From: Neocallimastix lanati (nom. inval.)
Taxonomy: Eukaryota; Neocallimastigomycota; Neocallimastigomycetes; Neocallimastigales; Neocallimastigaceae
Assembly (NCBI GenBank): GCA_016946835.1
Contig: JACVTC010000099.1
Coordinates: 646,501-710,500 of the forward strand
Direction: 5' to 3'
Length of the DNA: 64,000 bases
Under the pieces are notes generated by a model that did no database searches, was not told the DNA's origin, and worked only from the letters and a program-made list of their open reading frames with translations. Below, in pieces: positions 1 to 10,294 of this stretch (positions within the stretch are counted from its first letter, which is position 1; every line of letters starts with the position of its first letter). Both the position numbers and the translations under genes were made by a program.

Positions 1-993
1 ATAAAATTAGTATATTGCTTTTTTTAGAAAAAAATTATTAAATGGATTTAAGTATTACTTCCATATAGTTATAACTCCAGCTTTACTTCCTAATGCTATT
101 AATGAAATATCATCATTATTATTATATGGAGACCAATCTACGCCTTTATATATTTTATAATACCATTAATATGATTTTTATTAAATAATGTTATTTTTTT
201 ATTATATAAATTTATATATAATTCACAATAATAATAATAATAATAATATAAATATAAATATTTTGTTGGACAATTACAGATAGTTTCAATTCTATTAATA
301 TCGTCATTTGTTAATGAATTTAAATCAAACTTATAATGTTTTTGAAGTAATTTTGTTAAGTTAACAACCTTTATATAATTATTATTTTTGAAATTATTTA
401 GTATTATGTTATTAGATTATATTGCTATTACAGTTTTTAAAATTTTTAATTATAAAAAGTAAATGTTTAAATGTTATATAATTATATAAATTCAAAGTAA
501 TTTCAAATATTACAATTTTCCATTCTTCAATTGAAGGATTAGAATCTGCTTCATACATTAAAACTTGATTGCCTGTTGTAACAGTTATTAACATACAACT
601 ATGTATTATAAATTTATTAAAAAATAATAAAAAAGAATTATAAAGAATTTTAAATTTAAAAAATAAAATAATATTATTTTATTATTTAATTAAATATGTT
701 GATATAATAATTTAAATTTTACAAATATGTATATATTTACCCTCCAAGTAGGGAACATTGTAATGGTGACCAAACCGCACAGCGAAATTGATCAATTAAT
801 TCACTAATTCTAAAACATTGATCTTTAATTACATAATTAAAATTCAATATTTTTATAAAAAAAAAAAATTATTTTTATTTTTCAATTTATATAAAAATTA
901 TTTAAAGATATAATAATCATTTAAAATTTCATGTTTTTAATTTAAATTTAAAAAATTAAAAATTTAATATTCAAAATTTTCTTAAAAATGATG

Positions 994-1088
<95 letters not shown>

Positions 1089-1694
1089 TTATATATAAAT
1101 AATAAATTATATATTTTATATATACCTTGAACTACTTTGTAATGTTTTTGATATTTAATATTATTAGTTATTGATGTTCTATCCCACTGTGAATCTGTTA
1201 TACTTTTTCTTTCCTTTGGTGTCTTTTTGTTTTTTTTAAAAGAAAAAAAAAAAAAAATAATAATAATAAATAAATAAAAAATATAATATAATAAAATAAA
1301 ATAAAATAAAATAAATATAAAATTTAACAAATTGGATTTTCATAAATTAAAATAATAAATTCCAAGAATTTGATATTAATATACACAAATAGAATAAATG
1401 ATAATTTTTGGTTATTATATATAAATATTTTTTATTTCATTTCATTTTATTTTTTTATTATTATTGTTAGTGTTAATGTCAATATTATTGTTATTGTTAT
1501 TTCTATTTTATTATTACTTTTAATTTATATATATACATATTAATTTTAAAATAAAAATGAAGAAATCATTTTACATTAATAAAAACACCGGTTTGTGTAA
1601 CAATAGCAGTTTGATTAGCACTTGACCTAAGTAATGAGCAAGGATAACATGGAAGAGAATTAAATATGAAATTTATATCTTTAAATAAATCCAT
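1..1694 (-). CDS. WD-repeat protein resembling TFIIIC delta/90-kDa subunit (5' part, spliced, runs off the left edge)
   Basis: I read exons at 1575-1694 (start ATG at 1694), 1126-1222, 741-822, 514-598, 278-368, 59-143 and possibly 1-17, all with GT-AG borders and compatible phases. The joined protein starts MDLFKDINFIFNSL and goes on through SANQTAIVTQTGVFIN, FRCAVWSPLQCSLLGG, CMLITVTTGNQVLMYEA, EEWKIVVNLTK and ICVDWSPYNN...IALGSKAGVITIW. These are successive WD-type strands: a 'W-S-P' turn, then a hydrophobic strand, then a small-residue turn. The order, with an early 'T-x-x-G-V-x-I' strand, then 'AVWSP...GG-CMLITVTT...VLMYE' and 'EEWKIV', recalls the N-terminal domain of TFIIIC subunit delta (human GTF3C4, S. 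pombe Sfc9), which helps RNA polymerase III initiation. This is recognition from memory; another WD40 protein is possible. The start of exon 2 is the least certain border. The second intron carries a 97-bp ATA tract. Confidence 0.5.
992..1088. repeat. (ATA)n microsatellite in an intron
   Basis: About 97 bp of nearly perfect ATA/AAT trinucleotide repeat inside the second intron (823-1125) of the WD-repeat gene. Long leucine or isoleucine reading frames over it are repeat artefacts. Confidence 0.9.
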
Positions 1695-1981
1695 TTTCAA
1701 TTTTTACTTATAAATATTTTCAATTCAATTAATTTTGAAATTTGTTGTATAATGACAATTAATTTTATTATATGTTTTATAAATTAATGATATTTAAAAA
1801 TTTAAAAATAAAAATTAAAATAAAAAATAATAATAATAGAATAATAGTAGAATAATAAATAGATAATAATTTAATTTAAAATTTAAAAATTCTTATTTTT
1901 CTATTTTAATTATTTCATTTTTAATCAAATTCAATGAATTTCATGATATTACGAATTTGAATTCATTCATACAAACTCTAA

Positions 1982-2022
<41 letters not shown>

Positions 2023-2206
2023 AAAATAAATAAAATTAAATAAAAATAATTATAAATTTGTATAAAATGTATAATTAATTAATATATTAAATTTTATTAA
2101 ACACTAAAATAATATATTTTTAATTCATTTTATTTCATTCAATTTATATTTTAAAAGATAAATAATAATTCATTATTATAGTAATATATTAATAGTGTAA
2201 GTGTAA
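1695..2206. other. Intergenic AT-rich stretch with an (AT)n run
   Basis: No coding signal. It has an (AT)n dinucleotide run at about 1985-2020. Its right part may be the LTR of the copia relic that ends at 2213, because a purine-rich tract (minus strand, GATTTGAGGGGAA) abuts TGTCAAG, but the far end of that LTR could not be found. Confidence 0.5.
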
Positions 2207-3866
2207 CTTGACATTCCCCTCAAATCTAACTATCTATAAATGATGTGCTAGATTTGATTTAATAGTATTTCATCTCTTTTAGTAGAGAATTCCTAAATTT
2301 ATCCATTAGTGTTAAATATTTTGTAAATCTATCAGCAATTTATCTTCTGACCTAATATATCTTAACTTAATTTTGTTTTTCTTTATAAGATCTCTTACGT
2401 GGTGGTACTTGATATCTATGTGTTTTGATCTTGGGTTTATGGATTGATTTTGACAGTTATAAATTGCTGCCTTATTGTCGATATTAATGATAACATAACT
2501 AATTTTTATGTTTAATTCATATAAAATATTAATATATCATAAACTATGCTTGACACAATCACTTATACCGTAGTAATCGGATTCCGCTGTCAAAATCGCT
2601 ACACATTTTTAAAGTTTCGAATACCAGCTGGTAGGTGTGGTACCCATCATCATCAAAAACTCAGAGATAGATTTTCTTGACTCTACATCCCCAGCATAGT
2701 CAGCATCTACAAATATTTTTAATTGTCTGTCCTTCGTGAACTTAATATCATAATCTATTGTATATTTCAGATACTTAAGAATTCTTTAGACATTAACCCA
2801 ATCCTCCAATGTAGGGTTCTTGCTTCTTCTTGATGCTTTGTTGACAGCAAACATTATATCCTGTCTGGTACAAACTGAAAGGAAAATTAAATTACTTCTG
2901 TATAATGTTTCGAATTTTCAATATGTTTTAAATTTTTGATGAGCGGGGAATTAGTTAGTTTAAATTTAACTAATAAATCTTTAATGTACTGTTTTTGATG
3001 AATAATATATCCATCACGACATTTCTCAAATTTTATTCCTATTATGAAATTGACATCTCCTATATCTTTTATATTGAAATACATTTTAATCTGTTCTTTC
3101 ACATACATAGTTTTTTTTTCCTTACCTGTAAGTAATATGTCGTCCACATATATGGCTATAATACGTATGATTTCTATTGATTTATTTTCTTTAATATAAA
3201 AACAAGGTTCACTTTTTTCCAAAAAGAGCCTTGCTCAATTTTATGTATCCTTTATTATATATAGGGCGTCCTTATGGTGCTTTAATGTAGATATCTTCAT
3301 TTAACTCAACATTTAAGTATACCTCATTGATATCTATCTGTATTATTTTATATTCTCTCTGGATTGCGATTGCAATAATTATATGTAGTTAATCTAATTT
3401 TAAAGTTGGTGAAAAGGCAAAAGTATAATAGATACAGTACCTTTGGGTAAAACCTCTTGAAACTAGCAGAGCTTTTCTTTTTATAATATTCCCGTTTGAA
3501 TCCCTTTTATACTTAAGTACTCATTTGCAAGATACAATATTGACATTATTTGGAAATAACTGAGCTTTCTTAAACACATTTAATTTCTTCATATTGTAAA
3601 GTTCTTTATTTATGGCATTTATCCATTTCTTCTTTATCAGAGAGGTTAAAAATATAATGTGGGTTCTTTTCATGTCTATTATTTCTGTATGATTTTATAT
3701 TGAGTTTATTATTATTATAAGTTATGTTATAATTGTTATGTTTTGTTTCGATATTGGAGATCTGATTTAATTCATTACTTTTACTATTAATGTCAATATT
3801 CGTATTGTTGTCAGCACTGGAACTGTCGTTTATTGCTCTATCATTTTAAATATTATCACTAGTATA
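2207..3866 (-). pseudogene. Ty1/copia pol relic (Asn-rich linker, reverse transcriptase, RNase H)
   Basis: The minus strand keeps copia-type reverse transcriptase pieces. Around 3400-3540 is KALLVSRGFTQ...YYTFAFSPTLKLD, the equivalent of 'RLVAKGFTQ...TFSPV'. The longest open piece (2887-3222) carries the catalytic YVDDILLTG followed by IKMYFNIKDIGDVNFIIGI. Stops and frame changes break the rest. Upstream (about 3660-3840) is an Asn-rich stretch, the same kind of linker that follows integrase in the copia element starting at 35613. A polypurine tract (minus strand, about 2214-2226) marks the 3' end next to a presumed LTR. Integrase and gag are absent: the relic stops where the neighbouring gypsy LTR starts at 3868. 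Non-functional. Confidence 0.75.
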
Positions 3867-3867
3867 T

Positions 3868-4568
3868 TGTAAAATAAACACTAAAATAGATTACAATAAC
3901 AATAGGATAAAATTTTATTTTATTAAACTTTTTATTAAAAATCTTCTTTCTTAATGTTTAATAATTAATATTAGTTAATAACAATTACATCGAAAAAAAA
4001 TGTGAAAAGTATCTTCTATTTATACTTTTCTTAAATGCTATAATAATATATTATTTTATTTAAATTACATATATTCCAATATAAAACTATCCTAATGAAT
4101 TTTATTAAATAATAAATTTATAAACTATAGCTAATTTTAGAAAAATATAATTATTAATTAAACTAAATACTAAATAATTAAAATTAAGTACATTTATTAT
4201 CTATTTATTATTTTAATATCATAAGTAAAATCCTTATTTTTTTTTTTCAATTTAAAAACAATGTTAAAAGAGTCATGATTAAATTTTGAAACTTAATTTT
4301 CACAAAATAAATTATTAATTTATTTTGCAAAAACTATAATAGTTTCATTTAAATCATTGTAAAATAATAATTTTCTCAGAATTAATTTTTATAAAAATTA
4401 TTTCGTTAAAAATTTTTCTTTTGACTTAAAGAATATAATTCATAAATTTAGTTCATATGATTATTTACTTTATTTATTATTTTATAAATTAAAGATTAAT
4501 TTACATTTTTGAATTACACAAGAAAAAATTTTAATTTAAAATGTGATTGGAATAATCACATCTTTACA
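3868..4568 (-). repeat. Putative 3' LTR of the minus-strand gypsy relic
   Basis: A 701-bp block reads TGTAAAAT...CTTTACA on the plus strand, so both ends carry the TG/CA termini of an LTR. On the minus strand a purine-rich tract (GGAGGGAGATT) lies immediately before its start, as a polypurine tract should. It contains TATTTATACTTTT, which on the minus strand reads AAAAGTATAAATA, a likely TATA box. The partner LTR at the right end of the element (9240-10263) is too diverged to delimit, but it shares the TATCTTCTATTTATACTTTT neighbourhood and a segment near 10215 that matches 4067. Confidence 0.6.
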
Positions 4569-5229
4569 ATCTCCCTCCTTAAATCTCCCTCCTGTGAGAT
4601 CAAAGTTTTCTCGAAGTTAAATCTATCGTAAAAGGTTGATACTTATGCCTGACATAATATTCCGGCTCAATGGATTTCACAGCATCTGTTGGTTGCTTTC
4701 CTTTTCTCATCTTTTCTGATATTCTTGAATTAACTGTGGATCAGGGATTTGACTTTCTTCAAACCAGCTGTTTTCTACAATATCACGGCCTTTCCAAGAA
4801 ACAAGGTAAAAGTTCTTTCCATTACTTCTTTTCATTACTTCTTTTCATTACTTCTTTTCATGTCGTTAATTTTTTCCTGAATTTTTTCTTCATAATCAGT
4901 TGTTAAACGTATATTTTTTCTTTTGCAATTTCTCCTATCTTTAAATTTGATTTCATAGTAAGGCTCAAGTAATGAAACATGAAAAACTGGAAGGCAACGC
5001 ATTCCCTTAGGGAGATTAAGTTATTAAGTTAAATCACTTATTTTCTTACTAATTTTGATTAGAAAGTTTCTTTTCTTATTTTTTTCGTTAATTCCTTTAA
5101 GTAACCAAACTTTATCACCAACTTCGAATTTAGGAGGATCCATTCTTCTTTGATCAGCATATTTCTTATAAGTTTCTTTTGCTCTATGTAAATTATTTTT
5201 TAGAAAATTTATATTTTCATTAATCTCGG

Positions 5230-6169
5230 TTACACGTTTTTCTGTCCTACTAGGTCTTTTGTTAGATGGGATTGGTCTCCATAGTTAGCAAAAAATGGCG
5301 TTTTATTGATTGATTGCTGTATAGAGTTACTATATATGAACTCAGCAAATGGTAAAAGATCAACCCAATTGTTTTGTCTTTCGTTGATGAAGCAACGGAG
5401 ATATTGTTCTAATATCGCATTCACCCTCTCCGTTTGATCATCTGTTTGAGGATGATTAACAGTAGAAAGAGAATGTTCAATGTCATAATGGCTACATAAT
5501 CTTTTCCAAAACGCAGAGGTAAACTGAGAACATTTGTCAGAAATAGTAGATTCTGGTGAGACGTGTAAACGAAAAATATTAGAAAGAAAAGCGTTAGCGT
5601 CAATGGCAGCAGTAGGAAGACAGCGAAAGGGAATAAAATGTGTCATTTTAGTTAAACGATCTACAACAACCATAATACAAGTTAGACCTTTAGACTTTGG
5701 CGGATCAACAATAAAATCCATCGATAATTCAGACCACGGTTTATTCGGTGTAGAAAGAGGTGAAGGTAGACCGTAAGGTTTATGACGTGGGACCTCGTTT
5801 TTACAACAAATCTCAAAAGATCTAACAAACCTGGAAACATCATTGAATATTTTGGCCACCAAAATTACGAGAAATAAGTTCAGACGTCTTTTTAATACCA
5901 AAATGACCAGAAGAAACTGAATCATAATGGAGTTCAAGAATCCTTGTTCTTAATGATTCAGGAACATAAATCAAATTATCAAAAAGTAGAAATCCTTCCT
6001 CATGGATTTTTACTTTATATATTTTATTGATTGAAGACGAAGATGAGGAATTGTTGTTTAAATAAGTTTTAATTTTACAAAATAATTCATCCGAATTTAA
6101 TAAAAACAATATGGAATTAATGAGAGAATCACTAGATTTTTTACTAATTGTTAAACAACATTTTGACAC
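5230..6169 (-). pseudogene. gypsy relic integrase
   Basis: The piece 5840-6169 holds the start of the HHCC zinc domain (ELHYDSVSSGHFGIKKTSELISRNF). Piece 5230-5937 holds the core: WSELSMDFIVDPPKSKGLT, VVVDRLTKMTHFIPF, STISDKCSQFTSAFWKRL and HPQTDDQTERVNAILEQYLRCF. The DDE triad positions (D of SMDFI, D of ISDKC, E of QTERVN) remain, but the usual SDRGSQF is SDKCSQF and the two pieces are in different frames. The downstream part (to about 4600) keeps scraps of the C-terminal domain (DPPKFEVGDKVWLL, LPVFHVSLLEPYYEI) with many stops. Confidence 0.75.
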
Positions 6170-6179
6170 AATTCGTATA

Positions 6180-7172
6180 TTGGCGAATAAATGATCACTT
6201 CTTCTTGAAAGTAAATCAGACTTCTTTCCAGCACGATAAATAAGCTTAAAATCGAATCAAGATAAAAATTCGTACCAATGAATTTGTCGTTGAGAGAGCA
6301 TTTCTGGTTTTCTAGAGAAAGTAAGATTTTCATAATCAATATAAACGATAAATTGATGTCGAGCACCTTCTAAGTAATGTCGCCATTCTTCAAGTGCTAA
6401 TTTGATTGCTAACAACTCTTTATCATAAATTTGGTAATTCCTTTGACATTTGGTTAAACTTTTTGAGAGAAATTCAACAGGATGTAATTTACCTTCAAAT
6501 TCTTGAGATAGTACAGCTCCAACAACAAAGTTACTTGCATCAGTTTCAACTATAAAAGGCTTATCGCTTATTCTAAAATCACTTTAACTTTTTCATTATC
6601 CATTTTTAATCCATCTTTCGAGATTACATAGCCAAGGAAAGTGGTTTCCGATTTATCAAATTTACATTTTTCCAATTTCATAACTAAATTATTTTCTAGT
6701 AATCTTTTTAATACCTTTTTAACATGTAAACATGTATGTGATGCTCTTCGATATTATTAGAAAAGATAAGAATATTATCAATATAAGAAATGATAAAGTC
6801 ATCTAAGTAATCACTGAGAGCATCATTGATAAAGTGCTGAAAAGTGGCTGGTGCATTCTTTAGTCCAAAATGCATAACTAAGAATTCAAAATGCCTATAT
6901 CTGGTTCTAAAGGCTGTTTTATATTCACTGCCTTCTTTAATACGGACTAGATTATATGCAGATTTTAAATCTAGTTTCGTAAATACTATAGCATCTTTAA
7001 CTCTATCTAATAGTTCACTAATCAAAGGTAGAGGATATGAATTACATATCGTCATTTCATTTAACTCTCTATAATCAATAACTAAACGTAATGTACCATC
7101 TTTTTCCCTAACAAATAGAACTGGAGTACCAGCAGGAGAAGTGGATTTTCTAATGAATCCTTTATATAACAA
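6180..7172 (-). pseudogene. gypsy relic reverse transcriptase and RNase H
   Basis: The open piece 6708-7172 reads [17 protein letters not shown]...[11 protein letters not shown]...[15 protein letters not shown]...[16 protein letters not shown], then [10 protein letters not shown]. These are the gypsy RT motifs in order. The catalytic Y-x-D-D is Y-I-D-N, so the second metal-binding aspartate is lost. Further on (about 6250-6600, interrupted by stops) RNase H remains are visible: FIVETDASNFVVGAVLSQ, YDKELLAIKLALEEWRHYLEG and YIDYENLTF. Dead on two counts: interruptions and the missing aspartate. Confidence 0.8.
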
Positions 7173-7552
7173 TTCCTTTAACTGTTTCTTAAATTATTCA
7201 CGCTCTAATTCCATCAAAGGATATAAAGGACCATAATATAAGATTAAATTATCTTTTAAATTTATTTCACAGTCATATACTCTATGTGGAAGTAACACAT
7301 TACAATTTTTTTTCATTCACTTCTTTATAATCTGAATAGAAGATTGGTACTGTGACCGAGTTTTGATTTTTATTTAAATTTTCATTTTGGTTACAAGATT
7401 TAAATTTTTTCCATGAAACATTAATATTATTACATGAATCATTTTTATCTATGCTATCCCTAACATTTTTACATTCTAAGCTTTTTTCTAATTCACCTTC
7501 ACTAATACTATCGTACATAAAATTATCATATAAATCATAATCGCTATCGAAT

Positions 7553-8438
7553 TCATCGTCCTTTGAAATATGGTTCGGGTTGGGATTCGGAGTCGGAATA
7601 GAACTTTATAGTGGATCTTGAACAGAATGGTTCCTCCTTTTTTTCTTCATCAGTTACTTTTAAGTTTTTGTTCAAGAAAATCCATCTTATTCCTCTTAGT
7701 AGTCCTTTTTCTTTTGTTTCTTCTTCTTTTTCCATTATTACAATGGCGAGCACAGAAACTAGAACTAAAAGCGATTTTTTTAGCATCATGGTAATTACTT
7801 GGATTGTGCTTATTAATCCAGGGTAGTCCTAGAATCACATCTACATCTGGGATTCGAAGTACATAAAACTGAATAATTTCTAGGTGGTTTTTATAACGTA
7901 GAATACATTTTTCAGTTTCTTTAGTGACATTAGAGATCCCATATCCAAGTCCTGAGACGCTAAACGACTTATTGATTCTTTCTGTCTTAATACCAAGTTT
8001 CTTTATGATCTCCGGATGGATAAAATTTAAGTCGGAGCTAAAGTCAATAAGTACCTTAACCTTGCTTTCTTCAATCTCATTAGTCTTGATAAAAAAATTT
8101 AAAATATTTGTTTTTTGGTGATTTTTGTAGTCAAATGTAACAACCATCATCATTAAAAGTTCTTCATATTCAGTAAGTCTTCTTATTCTTCGCATATTTG
8201 AAGTGTTACCCATAACACTATCATCAGTATCTTTTCCCTTCATAATCAATCTTACGTTTTTTGGCTTAATCTTGTTTGGACATCTGAATTTAAGATATCC
8301 TGGTTGTTTGCATAGGAAACAAACGTTCCTTTTTCTTTCTTCAGAATAATCTCTCTTTTCTTCTTTATACTTTTTCGGAAGGTAAGTATATTTTTTCTCG
8401 TTGGGACCTCTTTTTATACGGTAAAGGTCAATGTCCAT
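7553..8438 (-). pseudogene. gypsy relic nucleocapsid zinc knuckle and aspartic protease
   Basis: The reading frame begins after gag and contains CFLCKQPGYLKFRC, a CCHC zinc knuckle in which the histidine is replaced by tyrosine. It is followed by a retropepsin-like domain with VKVLIDFSSDLNFI, where the usual active-site D-[ST]-G has become D-F-S. Downstream segments (KLGIKT..., VLRIPDVDVILGLPWINKHNPS) match the second half of gypsy proteases, the 'hD-hIhGhDWL' region. Both the zinc site and the protease site are therefore damaged. A second open piece in another frame (7553-7789) continues the spacer towards reverse transcriptase. Confidence 0.65.
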
Positions 8439-8557
8439 TGGGTCATTATGCGCAGCAATATTACTGAAAAATTCTACCTTTTCATTTCTTCTTAGTAAGC
8501 TTTCTATATTTAATAAGGTAGTAGTTAACCTAGCAAGAGATCTAGGATTTGGATCGA

Positions 8558-9067
8558 CTAGAGTAAGTTTTCTCTTAATGGTTGTTTTAATCTTCTAATA
8601 AACATATATATTTTTGAACTTTCATTAAAGTCAAAATATTGAACGATCCTTTGAAATTCTGCATTATATTCAAATACGTGCCCATTTTTCTTCTGATAAA
8701 TATTACACAGCTTACTATTTGCGACTATAGACTCACTAGTATAATTACCAATATTTGATCTTAATTCTTTCACGAAATCATCGTATGAATTAAGTAACGG
8801 ACTATTATTTCTAAGCAAGCAAGAGACCCATTCCAAAGGTTTTCCAAGCATGTATGACATAAGAAATCATACTTTACTTTCTTCGTCTTGAAAATGGTTC
8901 GGCTTTGATTCCATGGCTAATTCAACCCTAGTCAGGAAGCCTTCAATATCTTGTTTTCTTCTGGTAAATGATGGTGGTTTGTTAACCACTCTGAAGTTCA
9001 AATCATTTTCTTGACCCATTATCTTTTCTAAGAATAAACGATCAAATCTTCTTTCTAATTTGTTCAA
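8558..9067 (-). pseudogene. gypsy relic gag
   Basis: Two open pieces (8867-9067 and 8558-8860) lie in different frames. Together they read like a retrotransposon Gag capsid: PSFTRRKQDIEGFLTRVELAM, then LGKPLEWVSCLLRNNSPLL, then a central FVKELRSNIG helix and EYNAEFQRIVQYFDF. The tryptophan-centred 'A...W' helix and the 'Y...F' segment are typical of the Retrotrans_gag family, which assembles the virus-like particle. A frameshift near 8862 separates the halves, so no functional protein is expected. Confidence 0.65.
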
Positions 9068-9240
9068 GATAAATATTTTTTTTTTTTTTTAAAAAATTAA
9101 TAACTATATAATATTATCAGTAAAGTCGACCAGGTCTCTGACCAATTATTAATGATAACGGTCGAGTAAACTAATTTTATAAATGGTTTATTAATTTTGA
9201 AAAGTTATTTTTATTTTTTTTTTTTTTGATCAATTGTTTT

Positions 9241-10263
9241 AGTCTAATTTATTAGATATAATGTACATTTAAACCAAAAGTAGTGGCCCCCATTACAAAT
9301 CCAAAACTTTTTGATTAGAGATTCCTAACTAGTAGCTCTGAATAAAACTTTATACTGGCGGTAGACCAAAAAAAATCTTCAGCTTATCTTCTATTTATAC
9401 TTTTCCTAAATACATTAATAATATATTATATTATTAAAATTTTGTAAAGATATTATTAATATCTTTATAAATTTTAATTAAATTTAATCATAAATTTAAG
9501 TAAAATTGAAATAAATCTATTAAAAATCACGTGTATAAAATTATTGCAAATAATTTTAAACAAAACTTCGACTTCTTCCCAATCATATTAATAAATTAAA
9601 AATTTCTCTTGTGAAACTAGTAATTGAAAATCATTTCTTTTTATGTAATTTAATTTAAATAATAAGAGTTAAGGTTTTTTACAAGATAAATTAACAACAT
9701 GAAACTATGCAATTAGTCATGTTGAAACTTGCGGCATTTTATGCTAAAATCATATTAAATAATTATGACAACTTTTATATTAATTTTAAATAGAAAATAT
9801 AATAAGAATTTATTAATAATATTTAAATAATAAATAAATAATAAATGAGCTCGATTGAAATTGTTTATATTTATTTTAGTTATTAATTATAATTCTCTTT
9901 ATTTAGTAATAGTTAATTATTTATTATTAGTTTAGGTTAGTATTGTTTTTAAATAAATAGTTAGATAATATAATTCAATAGGAATTATATATTCTAAATG
10001 TAATAAGATAAAAATATAAATAGTTAACCAAATTTCATGTATTTTAATCGATGTAATTGTTATTAACGATTTATTGTTAATAACACTAATAATTAATAAA
10101 GATTATTTTAAAATCTAAATATAATAAAACTTATTTGTTTATAAAACATTTTTGTGTTATTTAGTGTTATTATAATTTTTGACTTATAATCTATTTTTTA
10201 AATCAAAACTTTATAAATTTCATATATTCTAATATAAAACTATTCTAATGAGTTTTATAAATT
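9241..10263. other. Non-coding AT-rich block, probably the eroded right-hand LTR of the gypsy relic
   Basis: No open reading frame of note. It shares short stretches with the LTR at 3868-4568 (TATCTTCTATTTATACTTTT near 9385, and CATATATTCTAATATAAAAC near 10215) in the same order, which is why I read it as the eroded partner LTR. Exact ends and a target duplication could not be found. Confidence 0.4.
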
Positions 10264-10294
10264 GTAACGGTTTACACTCAATGGGTCTACACTT

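Larger units (their letters stand above)
4569..9240 (-). mobile_element. Degenerate Ty3/gypsy retrotransposon, internal region
   Basis: Read on the minus strand, the order is gag (from 9067), zinc knuckle, protease, reverse transcriptase, RNase H, integrase and a chromodomain-like tail (to about 4600), which is the Ty3/gypsy order. It is split into many short open pieces by stops and frameshifts, and several catalytic residues are changed (see the separate entries). It is AT-rich like the host, unlike the young gypsy element at 40243-50718, which suggests a long residence in the genome. The 5' leader next to gag (about 9068-9240) is a poly-A/T-rich spacer. Confidence 0.8.

Noticed and set aside
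971-1330. Minus-strand frame with poly-leucine and low-complexity ends
   Set aside because: Only 1126-1222 in it is exon of the WD-repeat gene; the rest is microsatellite and homopolymer.
4670-4906. Plus-strand Phe/Ser-rich frame
   Set aside because: Antisense shadow of the decayed gypsy integrase tail.
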